Below the pieces are notes generated by a model, which had not been told where the DNA came from, made no database searches, and saw only the letters and a program-made list of their open reading frames with translations. Below, piece by piece: positions 44,292 through 51,690 of a DNA stretch of 64,000 nucleotides; within the stretch, counting starts at the first letter, position 1; each line of letters begins with the position of its first letter. The stretch lies in the NCBI GenBank assembly GCA_902800395.1, contig CADCEC010000005.1:1-64000 (forward strand), in the 5' to 3' direction. The translations under genes were made by a program, and so were the position numbers. Source of the DNA: an uncultured Bacteroidota bacterium (GTDB taxonomy: Bacteria; Bacteroidota; Bacteroidia; Bacteroidales; P3).

Positions 44292-44301
44292 TTGAATTTT
44301 G

Positions 44302-44374
44302 TGGAGTAGATGGGACTCGAACCCACTACCTTTTGATTGCGAACCAAATGCTCTACCAGATGAGCTACTACCCC
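44302..44374 (-). tRNA. tRNA-Ala (anticodon CGC)
   Basis: Read on the minus strand, a full cloverleaf: acceptor GGGGTAG/CTACTCC with the G3-U70 pair that marks alanine tRNAs, D arm AGCTC...GAGC, anticodon stem TTTGG/TCAAA with loop TTCGCAA, T arm GTGGG-TTCGAGT-CCCAT, and discriminator A. CCA is not encoded. Confidence 0.88.
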
Positions 44375-44429
44375 AAATTTTTGAGGGTGCAAAGATACTA
44401 ACAATTTTTCAATTGGAGAAAAATATTTT

Positions 44430-45308
44430 TTAATTTGCAGTCACCCAACGGTTTTTGCCACGGAAGTCGGTGTGGACAGTGGGCGAAAACCCCTGCTCAC
44501 GGAATAAAGTACAGACTTCGTCAGCTAAGGATTCGTTGATTTCCGTCACCATGAGACCGTCCTTTGCAAGATGTTTTTTGGCGATGGCTGCGATGGCGTG
44601 GTAGAAGCGCAGTGGGTCGTCGTCGGGGACGAAGAGGGCAAGAGCAGGGTCGAAATCAAGGACGTTGCGCTGCATCTGCGCCCGCTCGCATTCCCGAACG
44701 TAGGGAGGATTGGAGATGATTAAGTGGAAAGTGGAAAGTGGAAAGTGGAAAGTTTCTGAGAGTACGTCGGCTTGCAGGAAGGTTATCTCGGTGTCGTTGA
44801 TGGCAGCATTTCGGCGGGCAATGGCGAGGGCATTTTCCGAGATATCGACAGCAATCACCTCGGCCTGCGGAAAGGCTTTCTTCAGCGCGATGTCGATGCA
44901 GCCGCTGCCGGTGCAAAGGTCGAGGATTTTACTCCCCTCTTCGTGCAGAGAGGGGCTGGAGATGAGGCTATTGACGAGTTCTTCGGTTTCGGGGCGGGGG
45001 ATGAGGACGTCGGGACCCACTTCGATGCGGCAGCCACAGAAGTCGGTGTGGCCGATGATGTGCTGGATGGGCCGGTAGTGTTTGAGGTCCTCGAGGGCCC
45101 AGTGGAAACGCAGCAGGTCGCTCTGGTCGATGGTCTGTTCCTTGGAGGTCAGCAGCCGCACTTTATCCCACCCGAGAAAGGCCTCAAAAAGCATGTCGAC
45201 ATACACGCCCACCTCGCCAGAGCCATAAAGTCCGTCCAGTTCCTCATGAAAGAGGGACATGATGTCGCGAACACGATTGGAACGGAAGCGAAGATTACGT
45301 GTGTTCAT
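44430..45308 (-). CDS. prmC: Peptide chain release factor glutamine methyltransferase PrmC
   Basis: 292 residues. SAM-binding KILDLCTGSGCIDIAL (motif I) and LIISNPPYVRECE with the NPPY that binds the release-factor glutamine. It methylates the GGQ glutamine of RF1 and RF2. Just before NPPY, the loop is encoded by a tandem GTGGAAA heptamer (about 44723-44755), giving ETFHFPLSTFHL. The enzyme core seems intact, so the insertion is probably tolerated. 31 bases separate it from the RNase H gene upstream. Confidence 0.92.
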   Translation of the reverse strand: MNTRNLRFRSNRVRDIMSLFHEELDGLYGSGEVGVYVDMLFEAFLGWDKVRLLTSKEQTIDQSDLLRFHWALEDLKHYRPIQHIIGHTDFCGCRIEVGPDVLIPRPETEELVNSLISSPSLHEEGSKILDLCTGSGCIDIALKKAFPQAEVIAVDISENALAIARRNAAINDTEITFLQADVLSETFHFPLSTFHLIISNPPYVRECERAQMQRNVLDFDPALALFVPDDDPLRFYHAIAAIAKKHLAKDGLMVTEINESLADEVCTLFREQGFSPTVHTDFRGKNRWVTAN

Positions 45309-45339
45309 TGGATTTATGGATTACGCCGCAGGCGGGAGA

Positions 45340-46017
45340 TTACTTGCGTCCGAAGTCTGCCGGTATCTCACCCCAGCGGTCGGTGTCCCACTTGCGAATC
45401 TCGGTGGTGTAGGTGTTTGTTTTCAGCCAGTTTTCGGCACGGTGGACATAGTCCCACAACTCGGCGGTGGAGGCGTCCAGCGCCAGTTTGCTCTTGCACT
45501 GTTTCTGCCGCACCCACGAGATGGCGTTGACGGAGTCGGAATAGATAATCTGGTTGAGGCGGTGTTTCTTCAGGTAGCTGAGACCGTGGACGATGGCGAG
45601 GAACTCGCCGATGTTGTTGGTGCCTTTGGGTGCCTGATAGTGGAAAATGCGCGTGCGTGTGGGGATATAGATGCCCTGATACTCCATCATGCCGGGGTTG
45701 CCGCTGCAGGCGGCATCGACGGCGAGGGCGTCGAGGATGGGTGGGTTCTCGGCATCGGGCCGGATGGCAGTCATGCCATTCTCGTCGACGAAGAGGATGC
45801 TAGTTGAACTAGTTTTTCTAGTAGAACTAGTATCACTAGAGGCCACCACGCTGCTATAGGGCAGCTTGATGGCCGCTTCGGCCTCCTGTAGGGTGTCGAA
45901 ACTCTTGTACTGCGCCCCTACAACGCCGTGGACCTGCTCCTTGCAGGTGTCCCAGTCGGTGTAGATGCCGGGCTGTTTGCCCTGCCAGACGACGTAGTAT
46001 TTCTGCTTCTTGGACAT
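45340..46017 (-). CDS. Viroplasmin-RNase H1 fusion protein
   Basis: Start at 46017 (MSKKQKYYVVWQGKQPGIYT). The first 50 residues are a caulimovirus-viroplasmin domain that binds RNA/DNA hybrids. A Ser/Thr-rich linker follows, then an RNase H1 domain with DAACSGNPGMMEYQGIY, GTNNIGEFLAIVHGL and YSDSVNAISWV carrying the D-E-D catalytic residues. It degrades RNA in hybrids. The linker is encoded by four exact 9-bp CTAGTNNNN units (45800-45839). CTAG is rare in most bacterial genomes, so five in 40 bases is striking. Confidence 0.88.
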   Translation of the reverse strand: MSKKQKYYVVWQGKQPGIYTDWDTCKEQVHGVVGAQYKSFDTLQEAEAAIKLPYSSVVASSDTSSTRKTSSTSILFVDENGMTAIRPDAENPPILDALAVDAACSGNPGMMEYQGIYIPTRTRIFHYQAPKGTNNIGEFLAIVHGLSYLKKHRLNQIIYSDSVNAISWVRQKQCKSKLALDASTAELWDYVHRAENWLKTNTYTTEIRKWDTDRWGEIPADFGRK

Positions 46018-46073
46018 GGTTCTTTTTTTTAGGGAGTTCAGGGAGTTCAAGGAGTTCGGGACAAATGCGTTTT

Positions 46074-46694
46074 TTATTTCCAGCGGAGGGTTTCTATCAG
46101 GTGGTCGACGTCGGCTTGCATATAGTTGAGCACGGGAGCCAGCGAGTCGTTGTTAGGGGCTTGGTCGATGATGACCTCGCCATGGAGGAAATGGGCGTTG
46201 CTGTCGGTGACGACGAATTGGCAGGTAGAGGCTACGTCGCGCCCCTGGATGCGCCAAATGGTGGCATAGACTTGGTTTTCGGGCACCTGAATAAGGTTTT
46301 CCTCGATACCCGTCGCCACCTTGTAGTGGTACTGGAGCATGCGCATGGCGGTGTCGACTTGGGCCTGCAGGTCGTCGCGTCCGGCGAGGGGCTTATACAT
46401 CAGCTCTACATAGCCGCTCCACTGAGGGTAGCAGAGTTCGAGGGTGGCGCCACGTCGGCTGCTTTTGGCCTGGGAGATGAGGGCGTGACGGTTCATCTCG
46501 AAGAGAAAGGGTGCAGGAAACATGGTTCCTCCGAGGCTGTCGGGAACCCTCACCGTGTCTACCGTCACATACGCTTGTTCCGGCATGTCGACGCGCAGAT
46601 ATGCCTTCGGCTTGGGCTGTGGCACCTCGCCATCGCCGCAGGCCGACAGCAATATCGCCGCCAGAATTCCTATCACTATATTCTTGATTCTCAT
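46074..46694 (-). CDS. gldD: Gliding motility lipoprotein GldD
   Basis: 206 residues with lipoprotein signal: MRIKNIVIGILAAILLSAC, the Cys being lipidated. KPKAYLRVDMPEQAYVTV, LELCYPQWSGYVELMYKPL and the near-C-terminal FVVTDSNAHFLHGEVII match GldD, needed for gliding or type IX secretion in Bacteroidetes; many non-gliding Bacteroidales retain it. An AACTTTA heptamer array lies directly upstream of the start codon. Confidence 0.82.
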   Translation of the reverse strand: MRIKNIVIGILAAILLSACGDGEVPQPKPKAYLRVDMPEQAYVTVDTVRVPDSLGGTMFPAPFLFEMNRHALISQAKSSRRGATLELCYPQWSGYVELMYKPLAGRDDLQAQVDTAMRMLQYHYKVATGIEENLIQVPENQVYATIWRIQGRDVASTCQFVVTDSNAHFLHGEVIIDQAPNNDSLAPVLNYMQADVDHLIETLRWK

Positions 46695-46828
46695 TAACTT
46701 TAAACTTTAAACTCTAAACTTTAAACTTTATTTCGTATCTTTGATTCGCTCCGCTCACGTCGGTACTTCATTTCGGATATGTCAAAAAAAAATTTTGCCA
46801 CATCGCTCAACTTTCGTACCTTTGCAGC
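46695..46828 (+). promoter_or_regulatory. Heptamer array and two plus-strand promoters
   Basis: AACTTTA-type heptamers (46695-46730) run into a TATCTTTG element (46736-46743). A second -7 element, TACCTTTG (46817-46824), with a TTTTG about 20 bases upstream, lies only four bases before the next ATG, which implies a nearly leaderless transcript. Confidence 0.6.
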
Positions 46829-47182
46829 ATGAATTTTCTCTCTTATCTACTACGTGCGAAGACGCAGTTCAGCCTGCATTCGCCTTTTGTCTACCGGCTC
46901 TACACCGAGGTGCTGACCTCGCATTGTCCCGGTCGCGGGCGTTCCGCCGCCGATATCCTCTGGCGCCTCGAAGAGTATTACGGCCTCCCGCATCCCACTT
47001 CCCATTTTCCACTTTCCACTCCCGACGGACTTTTCCTCGTTGTCGACCATCCCCACCGCGACGAAAGACATTGGCGTGAACTCATCAACAGTCCCGAGTG
47101 GCAGGTTACGCTCGACCTCTTCACTGTGGGCATCGCCATAGCCAACACTCGTCTCTCCAAACAGCATTTTATCCTGCGCTAG
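46829..47182 (+). CDS. Shortened SAM-methyltransferase-like protein, 117 aa
   Basis: The N-terminus (MNFLSYLLRAKTQFSLHSPF, then VYRLYTEVL) and C-terminus (VTLDLFTVGIAIANTRLSKQ, then HFILR) resemble the two ends of a Bacteroidetes class I methyltransferase of about 240 residues. The SAM-binding core with its GxGxG motif is missing. At the join is HPTSHFPLST, encoded by TTTCCAC heptamers (46996-47022). It therefore looks like an internal deletion at a heptamer tract. Whether the product is functional is doubtful. Confidence 0.55.
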   Translation: MNFLSYLLRAKTQFSLHSPFVYRLYTEVLTSHCPGRGRSAADILWRLEEYYGLPHPTSHFPLSTPDGLFLVVDHPHRDERHWRELINSPEWQVTLDLFTVGIAIANTRLSKQHFILR

Positions 47183-47198
47183 GTTTCCCCAGGTCTTC

Positions 47199-47864
47199 CT
47201 AGGACCCCATATTTCTTCCATCGAGCATCGGCACAAAGCTGTAGGTGCCGAATTTTTCTACCTTCCACTCCTCTTTCTTTTCTCCCTCCTTGGTGATGCG
47301 CAGCATCTCCTGCTCCTCCTCTCCCAACGGTATCACCATGATACCGCCCACCTTTAACTGCTCCATCAGCGGCGCGGGAATCTCCGGGGCTCCGCAGGTG
47401 ACGATGATGCGGTCATAGGGGCCGTAGTTCACTTCCGTAAGTCCTTGGTAACCGTCGCCGAGAAAACATCTTACACGATATCCTAGTTCCGCAAGCAGCT
47501 TGCGCGTTTGGTCGAAGAGACCTTTCTGTCGCTCGACGGAGAAGACCTTGGCGCCCATCTTGCAGAGCACTGCAGCCTGGTAGCCGCTGCCGGTACCAAT
47601 CTCCAGTACTTTCATGCCGGGCTGCACACAGAGCAGCTGGCTCTGCATGGCCACGGTGGAGGGTCGCGAGATGGTCTGGTCGCAGCCGATTTTGAGGGCA
47701 CGGTCCTCGTAGGCCATCGTGTCGAGGGCGCTGTCGAGGAACCAGTGGCGTTGCACTTCGCCTATTGCCTTCAGCACCGCCTCGTCACTGATGCCGCTGT
47801 CGCGTAATTGCGCAACGAGTTGCTCGCGGAGACCTTTATGTTTGAATGTGTCTTGTCGTGTCAT
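47199..47864 (-). CDS. pcm: Protein-L-isoaspartate O-methyltransferase
   Basis: 221 residues from ATG at 47864, overlapping the thiL stop (ATGA). Signature: QTISRPSTVAMQSQLL, VLEIGTGSGYQAAVL (SAM motif I), RIIVTCGAPEIPAPLMEQL, and GGIMVIPLG. It repairs isoaspartyl residues in damaged proteins. A Lys/Glu tract with WKVEKF near the C-terminus (GEKKEEWKVEKF) recalls the heptamer-coded insertions elsewhere. Confidence 0.93.
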   Translation of the reverse strand: MTRQDTFKHKGLREQLVAQLRDSGISDEAVLKAIGEVQRHWFLDSALDTMAYEDRALKIGCDQTISRPSTVAMQSQLLCVQPGMKVLEIGTGSGYQAAVLCKMGAKVFSVERQKGLFDQTRKLLAELGYRVRCFLGDGYQGLTEVNYGPYDRIIVTCGAPEIPAPLMEQLKVGGIMVIPLGEEEQEMLRITKEGEKKEEWKVEKFGTYSFVPMLDGRNMGS

Positions 47865-48886
47865 TGTGCAGTAAACCCTTGCGCCTTGAGTTCGATGGTC
47901 GTGTTCTGCGGTGTCACCATGACGGCAGGCATGCCGCTTTCGGTGACATAGCCGATAATGTGGATACCCTCCATCTCCTTGATTTTCTCGTAGTCCTTCT
48001 GACTGACAGTGAAGAGCAGCTCGTAGTCCTTGCCGCCGTTGAGGGCGCAACTCACGGGCAACATGTTCTTGCTCATCTCGGAGCAGACGCGTGAGCACTG
48101 GTAGTCGATGGGCAGTCTTTCTTCATAGACCTCGCAACCGCAGCCCGAGGCGCGGCAGAGGTGCAGTAGGCTGTCTGCCAACCCTTCGCTGACATCGGTC
48201 ATCGCGGTGGGCACCACCTCGCGCTCGGCAAGGCTTTTGACGATGTCCATGCGGGGTTCTGGCTTGAGGAAACGTTCGAGGACATAGTCGAAGCCGGCGA
48301 GGTCGGGCTGGAAGTCAGGGTTGGCCTGGTAGGTCACCTTTTCGCGCTCGAGGACCAGGAGGCCGGCGTAGGCGCTGCCGAGGTCGCCGCTGACACAGAT
48401 AAGGTCGTTGTGCTGGGCACCGCGGCGGTGGGTGATTTTTTCCTCTTCAACCTCTCCGACGACGGTGACGGTAATCACCATGCCGGCACGCGTGCTGGCG
48501 GTGTCGCCACCCACGAGGCTCACGTCATAGCGCTCGCAGCAGAGACGGATGCCGGCGTAGAGTTCGTCCATGGCCTCCACCGAGTAGCGGTTGCTCACGG
48601 CCACGGAGACCAGCGCCTGCCGCGGGGTGCCGTTCATGGCGGCGATATTGCTGATGGCGATGGCTACAGACTTGTAACCCAAGTGCTTGAGAGGCGTGTA
48701 CATCATGTCGAAGTCCACCCCCTCCACCATCGTCTGGGTGGTGACGAGGGTACGCTTGGGGCCTTCCCCGAGCACGGCGCAGTCGTCATACTGACAGCCG
48801 CTGCCTTCGGTGAGGCGGTCGATGAGCGCCACCTTGCCATAGTGGCTTATTTCAGTTCTTCCTTCTTGATATTGTAACTGTTCCAT
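47861..48886 (-). CDS. thiL: Thiamine-monophosphate kinase
   Basis: 341 residues from ATG at 48886. ThiL signatures: GQYDDCAVL-like start (CQYDDCAVLGEG), TTQTMVEGVDFDMMYTPLKH, LGYKSVAIAISNIAAMNGTP, LVGGDTAST, and TDVSEGLADSLLHL. It phosphorylates thiamine monophosphate to the active cofactor. It overlaps the upstream RNA methyltransferase by about 40 bases and pcm downstream by 4. Confidence 0.93.
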   Translation of the reverse strand: MEQLQYQEGRTEISHYGKVALIDRLTEGSGCQYDDCAVLGEGPKRTLVTTQTMVEGVDFDMMYTPLKHLGYKSVAIAISNIAAMNGTPRQALVSVAVSNRYSVEAMDELYAGIRLCCERYDVSLVGGDTASTRAGMVITVTVVGEVEEEKITHRRGAQHNDLICVSGDLGSAYAGLLVLEREKVTYQANPDFQPDLAGFDYVLERFLKPEPRMDIVKSLAEREVVPTAMTDVSEGLADSLLHLCRASGCGCEVYEERLPIDYQCSRVCSEMSKNMLPVSCALNGGKDYELLFTVSQKDYEKIKEMEGIHIIGYVTESGMPAVMVTPQNTTIELKAQGFTAQ

Positions 48887-49623
48887 AATAAATAATTCAT
48901 CAATATCCCCGCTGCCACGCTGGCGTTGAGGCTCTCGGCGGTGCCTCCGATGTTGGGGATGAGCACGGGGTGCGTCACATGTGCCATTGCCTCGGGACTG
49001 ATGCCGCGGCTCTCGTTGCCGATGAGCAATACCGCCTCTCTTGGAGCGCCGGCATCCTTGCCGGCAATAGGTTCTCCTTGCAACGAAGCCCCGTAGACGG
49101 GCATGCCGCAGGTGGCGAGCCACTCGGGCAGGTCGACATAGTCCACCTGTGTGCGGAGCACAGCACCCATGGAGGCCTGCACCACTTTGGGGTTGTAGCA
49201 AGACACGGTGTCGCGGCTGCAGACCACCCGGCGGATACCGAACCAGTCGGCCGTGCGCAGCATGGTGCCCATGTTGCCGGGATCCTGGATGTGGTCAAGG
49301 GCCAGGATAAGGCCCTTAGGGTCTTTAAGGTCCTTAGGGTCTTTAGAGTCCCGTTCCACCAGCATCCACACCTGGTTGGGGGTCTTGAAATTGGAGAGCC
49401 GCTCGAGCTCTGCCGGACTCACCTCGTAGGTCTTTGTCGCCACCATGCTGTCGGCATAAGTCGACAGCCACTCTTCCGAAGCACACACCACCCGCACCGT
49501 GAATCCCGACGCCAGCACCTCGGCGGCCATTTTGGGACCCTCGACAACAAAAACCGCCTCCTCGTCGCAACGTTTCTGCAGGCGGTAGGCGGCCAATTCC
49601 TTGAGTTTATTTTTACTAATCAA
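48847..49623 (-). CDS. TrmH/SpoU-family RNA 2'-O-methyltransferase, start uncertain
   Basis: About 258 residues. The C-terminal SPOUT domain is clear: ILALDHIQDPGNMGTMLRTA, LLIGNESRGISPE, IPNIGGTAESLNASVAAGIL with the knot-forming motifs 1-3. The N-terminal substrate-binding part has FVVEGPKMAAEVL. The first Met-like codon near a good N-terminus is TTG at 49623; upstream the frame continues through a degenerate repeat (about 49623-49672, encoding FKEFKKSKKLRKLRRL). A 9-bp repeat (49314-49349) encodes SKDPKDLKDPKG between the two domains. Likely methylates rRNA or tRNA. Confidence 0.82.
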   Translation of the reverse strand: MISKNKLKELAAYRLQKRCDEEAVFVVEGPKMAAEVLASGFTVRVVCASEEWLSTYADSMVATKTYEVSPAELERLSNFKTPNQVWMLVERDSKDPKDLKDPKGLILALDHIQDPGNMGTMLRTADWFGIRRVVCSRDTVSCYNPKVVQASMGAVLRTQVDYVDLPEWLATCGMPVYGASLQGEPIAGKDAGAPREAVLLIGNESRGISPEAMAHVTHPVLIPNIGGTAESLNASVAAGILMNYLLWNSYNIKKEELK

Positions 49624-49663
49624 TCTCCTTAACTTCCTTAACTTCTTGGACTTCTTGAACTCC

Positions 49664-50257
49664 TTAAAGTTCAATATACATATTGTTCTCCTGTGCCAGG
49701 CGGCGCAGGTTGATGATGGCGTAGCGCATGCGGCCAAGGGCGGTGTTGATGCTCACGCCGGTGCGGGCGGCGATGTCCTTGAAGTCGCACTTGCCATAAT
49801 GACGCAGAATGACCACACGACGCTGCTCGGGAGGCAGCATCTTCACCAGCTTGCGGATGTTCTGGCTCGTCTGCTTCTTCATGATGGCGTGCTCGACGTT
49901 CTCGTCCTGAATCTTGAGGTTGTCCACCACATCACCTTCGGGCTTGTTGGGCACCAACGGCATCTTGTTGTTGCGGCGGAAATGGTCGACAATGAGGTTG
50001 TGCGCAATACGCATCACCCAATGCACGAACTTGTTCTCGTCCTTGTACAGGCCCGAATTGATGGTCACAATGACCTTGTAGAAGGTGTCCTGGAAGATGT
50101 CATCTGCCGTTTCCTTCTCTTTGACCACCGAAAAAATGTAACCGTACACCTTGCTTTGGTAGCGCTCAAGGAGCACCTCAAAACAGGATGCGTCGCCTTC
50201 TTGGTAGCGTACAATCAGTTCATTGTCTGACAGCTGTCTCGTTTTTACGTCCGTCAT
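49664..50257 (-). CDS. RNA polymerase sigma factor, sigma-70/ECF type
   Basis: 197 residues. Region 2 includes YGYIFSVVKEKETADDIFQD, then FVHWVMRIAHNLIVDHFRR. Region 4 is PPEQRRVVILRHYGKCDFKD, then IAARTGVSINTALGRMRYAI, the helix-turn-helix that reads the -35 element. No anti-sigma gene adjoins it. Its own promoter (minus strand TATTTTTG near 50334-50341) is of the housekeeping type. Confidence 0.9.
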   Translation of the reverse strand: MTDVKTRQLSDNELIVRYQEGDASCFEVLLERYQSKVYGYIFSVVKEKETADDIFQDTFYKVIVTINSGLYKDENKFVHWVMRIAHNLIVDHFRRNNKMPLVPNKPEGDVVDNLKIQDENVEHAIMKKQTSQNIRKLVKMLPPEQRRVVILRHYGKCDFKDIAARTGVSINTALGRMRYAIINLRRLAQENNMYIEL

Positions 50258-50451
50258 ATTCCTCTAATTTTAGGGGGTTAAAACTGATACGGTTGCTTCA
50301 TTCAATACCTGTTGGTTCTACTTTAATTCGGGTGCAAAAATACAACTTTTTTTTAATATGCAAATATTTTTTTTCAAAAATTTCGCATTCCATGCCATCT
50401 TCCACATACTAAAATTGTTCTTTCTGCGTTACCGACAACACCGATAATCTT
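50258..50451. promoter_or_regulatory. Divergent promoter region
   Basis: On the minus strand GTTGTATTTTTGCA (about 50331-50344) is a good promoter for the sigma-factor gene. The plus-strand promoter for the 225-residue gene is less clear. T-rich tract in the middle. Confidence 0.6.
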
Positions 50452-51129
50452 ATGCCCATGGAACTGAAAGAATCTCTCAAAGAGCTGGTTTTCAACAAGA
50501 GTGAACTCAAACGCAACGTCTTCGATGCCACCAAGGAGACTTTCGAACTTTTCCGCACCCAGACGCGTGAACTCATCAAACTCTTCCGTGCCCGCTGCGT
50601 CGAAGAGGGAAAGCAGATTACTTTCGAATTCACCGACCGTGGCGATTTCGAGTTCGAGGTGACGTTCGCAGGCGACGTTCTGCTTTTCATGATGCACACC
50701 AATGTCTTTGAGTTCTCGCGCGACCACCAGGTGATGAAGACTCCCTATGTGAGGGAAGACCCCAAACGCTCTTACTGCGGCGTAATTCATATATATAACT
50801 TCTTGGCCGACAGTATTATATATCAGCGTGACAACGATTTGGGCTATATGATTGGACGCGTGTTCGTCAACAACGAGAAGCACTATTTCATCGAGGGCAA
50901 GCGCGAACTGGGGATGATCTACACCAATTTCAACACCTCCATAGTCACTCCCGAGACCGTCCAGGGGGTCGTCGAATCGGCTATCGAATACACCACCAAT
51001 TTTGATCTTTTGACCCCCCCATACGATGAAGTTAAGCTCGTTTCGGTGGGTGAGATGAGGACCAATTTTGACAAAAAATTACTGGTCACAGGCAAGCGCT
51101 TAGGTTTTCGTTTCCAGGCAGATAACTAA
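50452..51129 (+). CDS. Conserved hypothetical protein, 225 aa
   Basis: Not recognised as a named family, though the sequence has the look of a conserved Bacteroidales protein: ITFEFTDRGDFEFEVTFAGD, VFEFSRDHQVMKTPYVRED, and FLADSIIYQRDNDLGYMIGR. Predicted alpha/beta, soluble, no signal. It stands alone between the divergent sigma-factor gene and tRNA-Glu. Confidence 0.7.
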   Translation: MPMELKESLKELVFNKSELKRNVFDATKETFELFRTQTRELIKLFRARCVEEGKQITFEFTDRGDFEFEVTFAGDVLLFMMHTNVFEFSRDHQVMKTPYVREDPKRSYCGVIHIYNFLADSIIYQRDNDLGYMIGRVFVNNEKHYFIEGKRELGMIYTNFNTSIVTPETVQGVVESAIEYTTNFDLLTPPYDEVKLVSVGEMRTNFDKKLLVTGKRLGFRFQADN

Positions 51130-51192
51130 TTTTTTTTGAAAGATATCAACCGGCGGCGTTGAAAAAAATTTTGCCATGTCGGAAAATGTTCG

Positions 51193-51200
51193 TACTTTTG
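51193..51200 (+). promoter_or_regulatory. Promoter -7 element for tRNA-Glu and rpsT
   Basis: TACTTTTG followed by CA, with TTTTG about 20 bases upstream, 52 bases before the tRNA. Confidence 0.75.
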
Positions 51201-51251
51201 CACCCGCTTTTGAGAGAAAAAATTGAAAAAAAAAGCCTCAAAAAGAGTGAT

Positions 51252-51326
51252 GCCGCGTTCGTCTAGTAGGCCCAGGACGTGAGATTTTCATTCTCAAAAT
51301 CGCGGGTTCGAATCCCGCACGCGGTA
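51252..51326 (+). tRNA. tRNA-Glu (anticodon TTC)
   Basis: Cloverleaf: acceptor GCCGCGT/ACGCGGT, D arm GTCTAGTAGGCCCAGGAC, anticodon stem TGAGA/TCTCA with loop TTTTCAT (anticodon TTC), and T arm CGCGG-GTTCGAAT-CCCGC. G1-U72 wobble at the acceptor end; CCA not encoded. Confidence 0.9.
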
Positions 51327-51368
51327 CAAAATAATATAGTATAAAAGAATAAGAACAACAATTAATTT

Positions 51369-51620
51369 ATGGCACACCACAAGTCTGCAAAAAAGAGAAT
51401 TCGCTCGAGCGAAAAAAGAAGAGTTGAGAACAGATACTACGCCAGAACCATGCGCAACGCCCTGCGCGACTTCCGTGCTCTGGAAGACAAGGCCGTGGCT
51501 ACCGAGCGTCTGCCCAAGATGATCAGCATCATCGACAAGCTGGCCAAACGCAGTGTTATCCACAAGAATAAAGCTGCCAACCTCAAGTCGAAATGCATGC
51601 GTCAGGTCAACGCTATGTAA
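51369..51620 (+). CDS. rpsT: 30S ribosomal protein S20
   Basis: 83 residues, MAHHKSAKKRIRSSEKRRVE, then LPKMISIIDKLAKRSVIHKN: standard S20, basic and helical, binding 16S rRNA. It follows tRNA-Glu by 42 bases and probably shares its transcript, ending at the terminator downstream. Confidence 0.97.
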   Translation: MAHHKSAKKRIRSSEKRRVENRYYARTMRNALRDFRALEDKAVATERLPKMISIIDKLAKRSVIHKNKAANLKSKCMRQVNAM

Positions 51621-51642
51621 TTGCGAATCCTTCTAAGAAAAC

Positions 51643-51676
51643 AAAACCGCTCCTGAAAAGGGGCGGTTTTTGTTTT
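51643..51676 (+). terminator. Intrinsic terminator of rpsT
   Basis: Stem AAAACCGCTCC/GGGGCGGTTTT with a TGAAAA loop, then TTTTTGTTTT. Confidence 0.88.
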
Positions 51677-51690
51677 GCCAGAGAAAGGAC

